The notes: generated from the sequence alone by a model not told the origin. A stretch of DNA of 62,134 bases from JAKFDI01 sp044508835 (GCA_044508835.1 JBIQHD010000028.1:1-62134); one strand, 5' to 3'. Positions 18,231-25,675 are shown, counted from the stretch's first letter. Translations and numbers: made by a program.

Positions 18231-19672
18231 CCCCTCAGTCCCTCGCCCCCGTTCGCACTGAGCTTGTCGAAGTGCCCGTTCGCCCGCGCCTCGCCATCGC
18301 GCTGATCGCCGCCGCCCTGCTCGCCAGCGCCTGCGCCGTCGGCCCCACCTACAAGCGCCCCACCGCCCCCGTGCCCGCGCACTACAAGGAAGCCGAAGGC
18401 TGGGTGCCCGCCGCGCCGGCCGACGCCATCGACCGCGGCGCCTGGTGGTCGCTGTTCCGCGACCCCGTGCTGGACGCGCTGGCCGAGCGCATCGAGGTCT
18501 CCAACTACAACATCGCCGCCGCGGCCGCGGCCTATGCGCAGGCGCGCGCCGTGGTGCGCGAGCAGCGCGCTTCGCTGTTCCCGGTGGTCACGCTCAGCGG
18601 CAGCGCCAGCCGCTCCGACAGCAACCGCGGCACCGGCAGTGGCACGGGCACGAGCTACCAGGCCTCCATCGGCGCGAGCTGGGAGCCCGACCTGTGGGGC
18701 CGCCTGCAGCGCGCGGTGGACAGCGCCGGCGCCAGCGCCCAGGCGAGCGAAGCCGAGCTGGCCTCGGCCACGCTGTCGGCCCACGGCGAGCTGGCGGTGA
18801 ACTACTTCTCGCTGCGCCAGACCGATGCGCAGATGGAACTGCTCGACCGCACCATCGCCGGCTACGAACGCTCGCTGCAGATCGCCCGCAACCGCTACGA
18901 GGCGGGCGTCGCGCCGCGCACCGACCTGCTCCAGGCCGAGAGCCAGCTCGCCAGCGCCCAGGCCGAGCGCGTGGGCCTGGCGCGCCAGCGCGCCGCGCTC
19001 GAGCACGCCATCGCCGTGCTGCTCGGCCAGCCGCCCGGCGACTTCACGCTCGCGCCCGCGCCCTGGGAGGCGACGGTGCCGACGGTGCCCGTCGGCGTGC
19101 CGTCGACGCTGCTGCAGCGCCGCCCCGACATCGCCGCCGCCGAGCGCCGCGTGGCCATGGCGAACGAGCAGATCGGCATCGCCCGCTCGGCCTACTACCC
19201 GAGCGTGAGCCTGAGCGGCGCCGCGGGCGTGGGCGCGAGCCGGCTGGGCGACCTGTTCAGCGCGTCGAGCAGCCTGTGGTCGCTGGGCCTGCCGGCCGCG
19301 CAGACGCTGTTCAACGCCGGCGCCACGCGCGAGCGCGTGGCCGGCGCGCAGGCCGCGCACGAAGCCGCCGTGGCCCGCTACCGCCAGACCGTGCTCGTCG
19401 CCTTCCAGGACGTGGAGAACCAGCTCGCCGCCGCGCACGTGCTGGCGCAGCAGCAGGCCCTGCGCGAGCAGGCCTCGCGCGCCGCCGACGAGGCCGAGGC
19501 ACAGGTGCTCAACCGCTACCGCGCCGGGCAGGTGGGCTACACCGAGGTGGTCAACGCGCAGGCCACCGCCCTGAGCGCGCGGCGGGCGCTGGTGCAGCTC
19601 GCTGCCGACCGGCAGACGACGGCCGTGGGGTTGATCCAGGCGCTGGGGGGCGGGTGGCAAGTGAGGGAATAG
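18227..19672 (+). CDS. Outer-membrane efflux channel lipoprotein (NodT/OprM family)
   Basis: A 481-residue TolC-like outer-membrane factor that completes the tripartite pump. It has the NodT-family start of the mature protein (C36-AVGPTYKRP), two repeated coiled-coil/OEP domains (PDLWGRLQRAVDSA, NRYEAGVAPRTDLLQAESQL, RRPDIAAAERRVAMANEQIG), and a C-terminal NRYRAGQVGYTEVVNAQA repeat. Start ATG 18227 overlaps the pump stop. Residues 7-17 (APVRTELVEVP) are encoded by a REP palindrome, giving an unusually long region before the hydrophobic core (L22-A33). A GTG at codon 16 would restore a normal signal peptide. The lipobox ASAC is somewhat atypical at -3. Confidence 0.93.
   Translation: MTPQSLAPVRTELVEVPVRPRLAIALIAAALLASACAVGPTYKRPTAPVPAHYKEAEGWVPAAPADAIDRGAWWSLFRDPVLDALAERIEVSNYNIAAAAAAYAQARAVVREQRASLFPVVTLSGSASRSDSNRGTGSGTGTSYQASIGASWEPDLWGRLQRAVDSAGASAQASEAELASATLSAHGELAVNYFSLRQTDAQMELLDRTIAGYERSLQIARNRYEAGVAPRTDLLQAESQLASAQAERVGLARQRAALEHAIAVLLGQPPGDFTLAPAPWEATVPTVPVGVPSTLLQRRPDIAAAERRVAMANEQIGIARSAYYPSVSLSGAAGVGASRLGDLFSASSSLWSLGLPAAQTLFNAGATRERVAGAQAAHEAAVARYRQTVLVAFQDVENQLAAAHVLAQQQALREQASRAADEAEAQVLNRYRAGQVGYTEVVNAQATALSARRALVQLAADRQTTAVGLIQALGGGWQVRE
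18249..18275 (+). repeat. REP-type palindrome inside the channel-gene signal region
   Basis: The core GTTCGCACTGAGCTTGTCGA (18251-18270) followed by AGTGC is the reverse complement, nearly base for base, of the element at 20941-20966. It is related to the arrays at 24116-24205 and 46157-46248. The pairing halves are GCACT and AGTGC around GAGCTTGTCGA. It lies in frame within codons 7-17 of the channel gene. Confidence 0.85.
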
Positions 19673-19780
19673 CGCCCGGTGGTCGTGGTTCGCGAGGGAC
19701 GGCCGTCCGCCGTCTTGCGGTATCCACCGAGCCTTTGGGATAGCGGATTCGGCAGGCTCCGCGGAAGATCGCGGCGCCGA

Positions 19781-19799
19781 GACGCATTGGAAATGCGTC
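19781..19799. repeat. Perfect 8-bp dyad downstream of efflux operon
   Basis: GACGCATT, spacer GGA and AATGCGTC make a perfect 19-base inverted repeat in the 248-base gap between the efflux operon and the secreted-protein gene. No T-run follows. It could end the efflux transcript or be an operator for the gene at 19921. Nothing else is recognisable in the gap apart from an AT-rich GATAAATA stretch (about 19832-19839), a possible -10 for the next gene. Confidence 0.5.
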
Positions 19800-19920
19800 G
19801 CAAGACAAGGGCAAATCGATCAGGATGCCGGGATAAATACACCTATCGGCTCGACCCGGCGCACCCTGCACTCTGGATATCTCACCGAAGCACAACCTCA
19901 TCATCGACGGCCAGGAAGAC

Positions 19921-20409
19921 ATGCACCGACCCGCAATGCGCATTCTTTGCGCCGCTTTGCTGTTGAGCACGCCGCTCGCCGAGGCAAACGAGGACTATTT
20001 CGAAGCCCTCACCTGCAGTGAATCGCCTGAGGCACCCCGGATGCGCCCTGTCTGGGCTCGGTTGGAGTCAGTCATGAAGGTGGATGACGCCACCGGAAGC
20101 CTGCGGATCGATGGTCCCATTACACATGGCGCGCTCTGCATCCAAAACATCTATATCGCCACCTTCGGAATGTTCGGAGTGTTCGGTGAAATCTGCGGTG
20201 GCGATATCGACGCGTTCTATCGTTTCTCCTTGTCAAAGACTCCTGATCTGACGCTGTCAAGCGAGCAGATTCCCGGTTTCATCAGCTCCTACCGGTCTCC
20301 GACACGAGGCATCTCTTTCTTCAAGGGGAAAACGTCTTCGGATCGCCCAGATCCAAGCAGTTCACAGCTGTCGTACGTGTGTTCACACCTCGGGTCGATA
20401 CCCAAATGA
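19921..20409 (+). CDS. Orphan secreted protein, lower GC
   Basis: A 162-residue protein I do not recognise. The N-terminus (MHRPAMRILCAALLLSTPLAEA) looks like a cleavable signal peptide ending in AEA. The mature part has four cysteines (near residues 37, 77, 94 and 156), enough for two disulfides in the periplasm. ATG 19921 has AGGAAG just before it, while the second ATG at 19936 has no ribosome site. Base composition and codon use are clearly less GC-biased than in all neighbours, with many A/T third positions, suggesting recent acquisition. It sits between the efflux operon and a decayed gene fragment. Possibly an immunity- or inhibitor-like periplasmic protein, but nothing proves that. Confidence 0.75.
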   Translation: MHRPAMRILCAALLLSTPLAEANEDYFEALTCSESPEAPRMRPVWARLESVMKVDDATGSLRIDGPITHGALCIQNIYIATFGMFGVFGEICGGDIDAFYRFSLSKTPDLTLSSEQIPGFISSYRSPTRGISFFKGKTSSDRPDPSSSQLSYVCSHLGSIPK

Positions 20410-20478
20410 TCGCGGCACATGCATGTCTGGGGCCGCACGGCATCGAGGCCAGGCCGTAGAAAGCCAGGCCCAAGAGAG

Positions 20479-20580
20479 ATCGCCGGCACCAACACTCACC
20501 GCCGATCGCCCGCAACCGCTACGAGGTGTCACGCCGCGCACCGACGCGCTCCAGCCCGAAGCCGGCACGCCGCGCCCGAA
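20479..20580 (+). pseudogene. Decayed fragment of an outer-membrane efflux channel gene
   Basis: This stretch copies part of the efflux channel gene at 18854-18950. ATCGCCGGC at 20479-20487 matches 18854-18862. The 21 bases at 20505-20525 equal 18881-18901. The 14 bases at 20532-20545 equal 18912-18925. Between the blocks there are a 1-base and a 4-base deletion, which break the frame, and similarity fades after about 20580. It is the same orientation, about 1.6 kb downstream of the intact gene. It looks like the residue of a duplicated or second efflux operon rather than a functional gene. Confidence 0.7.
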
Positions 20581-20613
20581 CACACTTTTGCGGCGGCGCC
20601 GTCGCCTTCGCCG

Positions 20614-20859
20614 TCAACCCGCTGACCCGCCGCCTGTCGGTCCGCCGCGCGGCGCAGCGCCGGCGCACGACGGACACAGGCAGGCCGTGCCGCGCAGCGC
20701 CTCGGGCACGCGCGCCAATGACGCCAGACTGATCGACGCGACGCTGCACCAGCAGGCCACCGAGAAGGTGCCGGCCTCCGCCGGCGCACATTGGTTGGCG
20801 CCGCCGCACAGCGGGCAGATCCGGTGCGGCAAGGGAGACGGCAGCGGCGCTGCGGTCAT
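20614..20859 (-). CDS. Cysteine-rich CWC family protein
   Basis: An 81-residue small protein with the cysteine pattern of the Cys-rich CWC family: ICPLCGGANQCA, then ACWC, then a helix (SLASLARVPEALRG) and TACLCPSCA. The eight cysteines in CxxC and CxC arrangements suggest zinc binding. The family has no known function that I can state. The start is set at M (20859), giving a product beginning MTAAPLPSPLPHRICPLC, close to the family's usual length. The frame is open further upstream, but that part is encoded by intergenic DNA that includes a REP element. Confidence 0.8.
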   Translation of the reverse strand: MTAAPLPSPLPHRICPLCGGANQCAPAEAGTFSVACWCSVASISLASLARVPEALRGTACLCPSCAGAAPRGGPTGGGSAG

Positions 20860-20940
20860 ACGCGCGCCTCGTACCGACTCGCGATCGAACGAGAAGAACC
20901 GTTCGGGCTGACGGATCGAAGCCCCGTGCGCACCAGGAGG

Positions 20941-20966
20941 CACTTCGACAAGCTCAGTGCGAACGG
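20941..20966. repeat. REP-type palindrome
   Basis: CACTTCGACAAGCTCAGTGC followed by GAACGG. This is the inverted twin of the element inside the channel gene (18249-18275), here in its usual intergenic place, downstream of the YpeA-like gene and upstream of the CWC gene. Confidence 0.85.
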
Positions 20967-21006
20967 GTTTGCGTGGCGTTCTTGCACCTTTGATCGCGTA
21001 TCGGTA

Positions 21007-21459
21007 TCACGCACGGCCAGGGCCGGCCGACGGGTCCGCCGGCACGTCGGGAATGAGCCGCTTGCCCAGCGGGACCGCCTCGTCCACCGCATAGCCGAGC
21101 CGACGGTAGAAATCGAGCACCGCCGTGTTCGTCGTACGCACGAGCAGGTTCACCTTGGGGCAGCCGGCCTGGACGAAGCGTTCCTCGACCGCCCGCATCA
21201 GCGCCGCGCCGTGGCCGCGCCCCTGCAGCGCCGGCGCCACCGCCAGGTAGTTGACCCAGCCGCGATGGCCCTCGAAGCCGGCCATCACCGTGGCGACGAC
21301 CGCGCCGTCCGCCTCGCCCACGAGGAAGAGCTCGCGCTGCACCGTCAGCTTGCGGGCGATGTCCTTGTACGGGTCGTTCCAGGGGCGGGTCAGCCCGCAG
21401 GCTTGCCACAGGGCGACGACCTGCGCCTGGTCGGGTTCCTGGTAGGGACGGATGTGCAT
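21007..21459 (-). CDS. GNAT acetyltransferase, YpeA-like
   Basis: A 150-residue GNAT-fold N-acetyltransferase. Its N-terminus (MHIRPYQEPDQAQVVALWQA, then CGLTRPWNDPYKDIARKL) matches the E. coli YpeA family closely. The acetyl-CoA site is VAPALQGRGHGAALM (R/Q-x-x-G-x-G/A). The C-terminal FYRRLGY and LGKRLIPD are also family features. The acceptor substrate is unknown. The start is at 21459; upstream in-frame codons run into the leader of the divergent methyltransferase gene. It stands alone, separated from neighbours by REP-bearing intergenic DNA. Confidence 0.9.
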   Translation of the reverse strand: MHIRPYQEPDQAQVVALWQACGLTRPWNDPYKDIARKLTVQRELFLVGEADGAVVATVMAGFEGHRGWVNYLAVAPALQGRGHGAALMRAVEERFVQAGCPKVNLLVRTTNTAVLDFYRRLGYAVDEAVPLGKRLIPDVPADPSAGPGRA

Positions 21460-21613
21460 CGGGCGCTCGACGGATGGTGGAGGATGGGAAGCGAGCTTAT
21501 CCAGCCGGCGGCGCAGCGGTACGCGCTTTGTTGCGACTGGCACGTCTCGCCGCTCGTACCATCTCCTGCTCGCGCCGGACGCCTTTCGCCCGGCACGCGA
21601 CAGGGAGGCCCCC

Positions 21614-22375
21614 ATGCTTGGAAGCATCGGACGACTTGTTCGCCGCGCCGCCGGCCCGCGCGACACGCAGGCGGAGATCGCCATCCGCTGGATCCGCCGC
21701 GGCGAGCACTCGCGCCTCGCCCGGCATCTCGGCCGCCACGCCGTGCGGCCGCCGGCCCCCACGTCGAGCGCCCTCATCGAATCGCTGGCCGAGGCCACCA
21801 ACCGCCTCGGCCAGCAGCCGCTGTGGGACGGCTACGAGGGCCACAACACCGGCGGCGCGACGCGCACACCCGACGTCGTGCGCACCGCCGCCACCATGGG
21901 CGCGCTGTACACGTCGCTGGTGCAGGCGCTGCGTCCGCACGTCGTGGTGGAGTTCGGCACCGCCTTTGGCGTCTCCGGCATGTACTTCCTCGCCGGGCTG
22001 GAAGCCAACCAGCACGGACGGCTGCTCACCTTCGAGCCCAACGAGGTGTGGCGACGGGCGGCGCTCGGCAACCTCGCGCGCATCGGCGACCGCTTCGAGA
22101 GCGTGCTCGGCACCTTCGAGGAGCACATCGACACGGTGCTGCCGCAGGACCAGCGCATCGACCTCGCCTTCATCGATGCCATCCACACCCCGGCGTTCGT
22201 GTTGCCGCAACTGGAACTGGTGTTCGAGCGGAGCGCCGAGGGGGCGGTGATCATCATCGACGACATCAACTTCTCCGGCGAGATGCGGGCATGCTGGCAG
22301 CGCATCGCCGAGGACCGCCGGTTCGCGTCGAGCGCAGCGCTGGGGGAGCGGGTGGGGATTCTGGAGCGGGCGTAG
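21614..22375 (+). CDS. Class I SAM-dependent methyltransferase
   Basis: A 253-residue protein with a Rossmann methyltransferase core. Motif I is VVVEFGTAFGVSGMYFL, an acidic residue after strand two lies in LLTFEPN, and a metal-type O-methyltransferase signature is in LAFIDAIHTPAFVLPQLELV and VIIIDDINFS. That pattern resembles CmcI- or catechol-type O-methyltransferases, so an O-methyl acceptor is plausible but unproven. The first 60 residues are basic and Pro/Arg-rich. Start ATG 21614 follows AGGGAGG. No pathway genes lie next to it. Confidence 0.85.
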   Translation: MLGSIGRLVRRAAGPRDTQAEIAIRWIRRGEHSRLARHLGRHAVRPPAPTSSALIESLAEATNRLGQQPLWDGYEGHNTGGATRTPDVVRTAATMGALYTSLVQALRPHVVVEFGTAFGVSGMYFLAGLEANQHGRLLTFEPNEVWRRAALGNLARIGDRFESVLGTFEEHIDTVLPQDQRIDLAFIDAIHTPAFVLPQLELVFERSAEGAVIIIDDINFSGEMRACWQRIAEDRRFASSAALGERVGILERA

Positions 22376-22469
22376 GGCGGAGCGTGCCGAACGCGGCATG
22401 TCGATTGCCCCGAGCGACACCGCCGGCTTTTCAGGTCGGCGTTCGGCAAGTTCTTCAGGGAGTCCGTTC

Positions 22470-23536
22470 ATGGCACACGCCCGCCTCGCTGCCTTGGGCC
22501 TCGTCGTGCTTGCCGCCGCCGGGCACGCTTTCGCCGCGCCGCCCAGCTACCGCGTGAGCGAACTCGAGGGGTTCGTGCCCGTGGCAATCAACGACCGGGG
22601 CGACATCATCGGCAACGGGCCGAACGGTGGCGTGCTCTACCGCGACGGTCAGCTCGCCGCGCTGGGCGCCGATTTCGTTGCGTGGGACATCAATGATCTC
22701 GGTCACGTCACCGGAGCCCTGCGGGGCGCCGGCGCCGCCGTGTGGCGCGACGGATCGATGCAGGTCATCGGCCCCGGGGTGGCAGGAGCATCAACAACCA
22801 GGGATGGGTGGCCGGCGACTACTCGCGCTCGGACGGCACCGAGTCTGGTCCCCGTGCCTTTCTCTATGACGGAACCACCTTTCAGGATCTCGTCGACTTC
22901 TACGACCCGGGCGGCCCCCACACCAGCTTCACCTGGGCCAACGAAATCAACGAGGCCGGCCATGTGATCGGCGGCGTACGCGGGGATCGGGCCGTGCTGT
23001 TCGCCAACGGGGCAATGCTCGACGTGAGCCTGGCGGCGTACAGCTACGGCACCACGTTGAACGACCGGGGACAGGTCGGCGGCTACACCGGCGGGGGAGA
23101 CCCGTACTTCTATGACAACGGCGTGTTCTCGGTGGTACCGCTGGCCGGCTTCTACAACGCCGAACCGGTCGCGCTCGACAACGGCGGCAGCCTGCTGATC
23201 GACGTTCTGCCGGACCTCGACGTCCACTACAGCCCGTGGCTCTATGAAAACGGCCAGCTCTATCCGCTCTCCGACCACCTCGGCCCATCCGGGCACGACC
23301 ATTTCCCGGTCCAGGCGTTCGACATGAACGATGCGGGACAGATCCTGGCGGCGACCGCGCCAAGGTCGCGAGTGGTCGACGGGTGGTTTGTGGAGGCCTC
23401 ATTCGACACGCGCTACGTCGTGCTCACCCCCGTCCCCGAGCCCGGCACCTACGCGCTCATGATCGTCGGCTTGCTGGCAATGGGCGCCTTGCGCGCACGG
23501 CGAGGCGAGCAAGGTGGCGACGGGGAAGCGGCTTGA
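22470..23536 (+). pseudogene. PEP-CTERM HAF-repeat extracellular protein, frameshifted
   Basis: Two overlapping frames encode one protein. The first, from ATG 22470, gives a signal peptide (MAHARLAALGLVVLAAAGHA) and the first repeats (VAINDRGDIIGNG, WDINDLGHVTGAL). The second frame takes over at about 22780 (SINNQGWVAGDYS) and carries more repeats (NEINEAGHVIGGV, TLNDRGQVGGYT, DMNDAGQILAA). It ends with the PEP-CTERM sorting signal: VPEPGTYALM, hydrophobic helix, then RARR. The repeats are of the HAF type (xINdxGxVvG). A single missing base in the CCCCGGGG run at 22772-22779 explains the shift; adding one G reads GPGGGRSINNQGW. No exosortase gene is in the window. Either a true mutation or a sequencing error. 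Confidence 0.85.
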
Positions 23537-23566
23537 TCCGTCGCGTTGACCGCGGCAACACCTCGT

Positions 23567-24082
23567 TCAGTCGATGACTCGCCGCATCGCCACCCGCCGC
23601 GCCAGCCCCGCCTCGGCCTCGCGCGCCAGGGCGGCACGCACGGATTCCGGCAGTTCGACAACATCCACGACCTCGAACCCCAGTCCACGATAGAACGGCG
23701 CGTTCCACGGCAGGTGCGCGAAGGTGGTGAGCAGCAGCTCGGGCCGGCCTTGCGACGCCGCCCAGGCCAGGGCGCGTTCGACCAGGGCGCGGCCGATGCC
23801 CCGGCGGCCGTGGCTGGGCAGCACGTCGACTTCGGCGAGGAAGGCGGTGCCCTCGATCACGATGGCGAGGGCGAAGCCGACGGGCTCGCCGTCCGCAGGG
23901 TCGAGGGCGACCCAGAGGCGGCCTTCGTGTTGCGCGGCCCGAAGGACCGCTTCGTCGACCGTGCGATCGGCGAAGCCGGGCGGGAAGCTGCCGGGCGGGA
24001 ACAGGGTGGCGGCCTGGCGCTCGATGTGGGGGAGCGCGGGCAGGTGCTCGGGGAGCGCGGGAGCCACGGACCAGGCGGTCAT
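23567..24082 (-). CDS. GNAT-family N-acetyltransferase
   Basis: A 171-residue acetyltransferase of unknown acceptor. The GNAT core is visible: LAEVDVLPSHGRRGIGRALV (strand 4 plus the acetyl-CoA pyrophosphate loop R-R-G-I-G-R-A), then ELLLTTFAHLPWNAPFYRGLGFEVVD, in which the Tyr/Phe-Tyr motif and GLGF are typical. The DVLPSHGRRGIG motif and the N-terminal PHIERQAATLF resemble acetyltransferases acting on small molecules or antibiotics, but no assignment is safe. It ends 30 bases after the PEP-CTERM gene and converges on it. Confidence 0.88.
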   Translation of the reverse strand: MTAWSVAPALPEHLPALPHIERQAATLFPPGSFPPGFADRTVDEAVLRAAQHEGRLWVALDPADGEPVGFALAIVIEGTAFLAEVDVLPSHGRRGIGRALVERALAWAASQGRPELLLTTFAHLPWNAPFYRGLGFEVVDVVELPESVRAALAREAEAGLARRVAMRRVID

Positions 24083-24115
24083 TGGGAGATGACGGCGCAG
24101 TGTGGCTCGGGGTGG

Positions 24116-24205
24116 CCCTTCGATACCTCAGGGCGAACGGGTGTGGGCGTGCGCGAGGGCTTCGGCAAGCTCAGCCCGGCCCTTCGACGGGCTCAGGGCG
24201 AACGG
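24116..24205. repeat. Array of three REP-type palindromes
   Basis: Three related units lie at about 24116-24141 (CCCTTCGATACCTCAGGGCG), 24158-24181 (GGCTTCGGCAAGCTCAGCCC) and 24180-24205 (CCCTTCGACGGGCTCAGGGC). The first and third continue into AACGG. They fill most of the 158-base gap between the GNAT gene and the CoA-transferase operon. The first unit has a degenerate centre. Confidence 0.85.
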
Positions 24206-24240
24206 CACGAAAGATCGCCCTGCCCCGAGCCACTTGCTCG

Positions 24241-24879
24241 TCACTGCAGCGGCACGCCCGTCTTCGACTGCAGTTCCTCGCGCGTCACGCCCGGCGCCAT
24301 CTCCACGACCTTCAGGCCCTGCGGCGTCACATCCATCACGGCGAGGTCGGTGATGATGCGGTTGACCACGCCCACGCCGGTGAGCGGTAGCGTGCACTGA
24401 GGCAGGATCTTGAGGTCGGTGGTGCCGTCCTTCTTCTTCGCCACGTGCTCCATCACCACCAGCACGCGCGGCACGCCGCCGACCAGGTCCATGGCGCCGC
24501 CCATGCCCTTGACCATCTTGCCGGGGATCATCCAGTTGGCGAGGTCGCCCTTCTCGCTCACCTGCATGGCGCCGAGGATGGCGAGGTTGATCTTGCCGCC
24601 GCGGATCATCGCGAAGCTGTCGTGCGAGCCGAAGATGCTGGTGCCGGGAATGGTGGTCACGGTCTGCTTGCCGGCGTTGATGAGGTCGGCGTCGACCTCA
24701 TCGTCCGTCGGGAAGGGGCCGATGCCGAGCATGCCGTTCTCGCTCTGCAGCCACACCTCGATGTCCTTGGGCACGTGGTTGGCCACCAGCGTCGGGATGC
24801 CGATACCGAGGTTCACGTAGAAGCCGTCCTTCAGCTCGGCGGCGGCCTTGGCGGCCATTTGGTCTTGGGTCCAGGGCAT
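24241..24879 (-). CDS. scoB: 3-oxoacid CoA-transferase, subunit B
   Basis: Beta subunit of a heterodimeric CoA transferase that moves CoA from succinyl-CoA to a 3-oxoacid, typically acetoacetate, allowing ketone-body or PHB-derived carbon to be used. The 212-residue sequence has the catalytic-glutamate motif SENGMLGIGPFP, the start MPWTQDQMAAKAAAELKDGF, YVNLGIGIPTLVANHV, and MDLVGGVPRVLVVMEH. Start 24879 is preceded by GAGGAGAAG, which overlaps the scoA stop, so the two genes are translationally linked. A 3-oxoadipate CoA-transferase role (PcaJ) cannot be excluded from sequence, but no aromatic-degradation genes are nearby. Confidence 0.93.
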   Translation of the reverse strand: MPWTQDQMAAKAAAELKDGFYVNLGIGIPTLVANHVPKDIEVWLQSENGMLGIGPFPTDDEVDADLINAGKQTVTTIPGTSIFGSHDSFAMIRGGKINLAILGAMQVSEKGDLANWMIPGKMVKGMGGAMDLVGGVPRVLVVMEHVAKKKDGTTDLKILPQCTLPLTGVGVVNRIITDLAVMDVTPQGLKVVEMAPGVTREELQSKTGVPLQ

Positions 24880-24888
24880 GTCTTCTCC

Positions 24889-25590
24889 TCAGGCCGCAGC
24901 GCGGATGGTGCGTTTCTCGATGCGCTTCTCGGGCGACGCGTTCACCACGATGCGGTGCACGTAGATGCCGGGCAGGTGGATGGCGTCGGGGTCGAGCTCG
25001 CCGACCTCCACCACCTTCTCCACCTCGACGATGGTGACCTTGCCGGCCATCGCGCACGCGGGGTTGAAGTTGCGCGCGGTGCGGCGGAACACGAGGTTGC
25101 CGCTCTTGTCGGCCACGTGCGCCTTGACCAGCGCCACGTCGGGCACGAGCGAGCGTTCCATCACGTAGGTGTGGCCGTCGAACTCGCGCGTCTCCTTGCC
25201 TTCGGCCACCAGCGTGCCCACGCCGGTGCGCGTGAAGAAGGCCGGGATGCCGGCGCCGCCGGCGCGCAGCTTCTCGGCCAGCGTGCCCTGCGGCGTGAAT
25301 TCGAGCTCGAGCTCGCCGGCGAGGTACTGGCGCTCGAACTCCTTGTTCTCGCCGACGTAGCTCGCGATCATCTTCCTGATCTGCCGCGTCTCCAGCAGCT
25401 GGCCGAGGCCGAAGCCGTCGACGCCGGCGTTGTTGGAGATGACGGTGAGGTTCTTCACCTTCGAGTCGCGCAGCGCGGCGATCAGCGCCTCGGGAATGCC
25501 GCACAGGCCGAAGCCGCCGACGGCGAGCAACTGGCCGTCGGCCACGATGCCTTCGAGTGCCTGGGCGGCGCTCGGGTAGATCTTGTTCAT
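24889..25590 (-). CDS. scoA: 3-oxoacid CoA-transferase, subunit A
   Basis: Alpha subunit of the CoA transferase. The 233 residues include the CoA-binding VGGFGLCGIPEALIAAL, SNNAGVDGFGLGQLL, the IPAFFTRTGVGT motif and DVALVKAHVADKSGNLVFR. It is first in a two-gene operon with scoB and diverges from the PAS-LuxR regulator with an 85-base intergenic region holding repeated TACGTAA boxes. The start at 25590 has GGAG upstream. This arrangement suggests that the regulator controls the operon. Confidence 0.94.
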   Translation of the reverse strand: MNKIYPSAAQALEGIVADGQLLAVGGFGLCGIPEALIAALRDSKVKNLTVISNNAGVDGFGLGQLLETRQIRKMIASYVGENKEFERQYLAGELELEFTPQGTLAEKLRAGGAGIPAFFTRTGVGTLVAEGKETREFDGHTYVMERSLVPDVALVKAHVADKSGNLVFRRTARNFNPACAMAGKVTIVEVEKVVEVGELDPDAIHLPGIYVHRIVVNASPEKRIEKRTIRAAA

Positions 25591-25635
25591 GGATCTGTCT
25601 CCGGGGAGGGTGAATTCGATCGGTCGCGCAGCGTA

Positions 25636-25666
25636 CTACGTAAGGCATTGCGTAGTCGTTACGTAA
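25636..25666. promoter_or_regulatory. Operator-like TACGTAA repeats between scoA and regulator
   Basis: CTACGTAA (25636-25643) and TTGCGTAG (25648-25655) form an imperfect inverted repeat, followed four bases later by the palindrome TTACGTAA (25659-25666). This gives three related half-sites within 31 bases in an otherwise GC-rich gap. They lie 46-76 bases before scoA and 10-40 bases before the regulator gene, a good place for control of both. Confidence 0.65.
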
Positions 25667-25675
25667 GATTGATTA

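Noticed and set aside
20423..20911. A 162-codon plus-strand frame over the channel-gene remnant and the CWC gene
   Set aside because: It runs through the pseudogene fragment and antisense to the conserved cysteine motifs, with no ribosome site or recognisable domain.
22470..23536. Exosortase/PEP-CTERM biosynthetic locus
   Set aside because: Only the target protein is present. No exosortase, prsT/prsK-type or EPS gene is near, so no sorting system can be claimed in this window.
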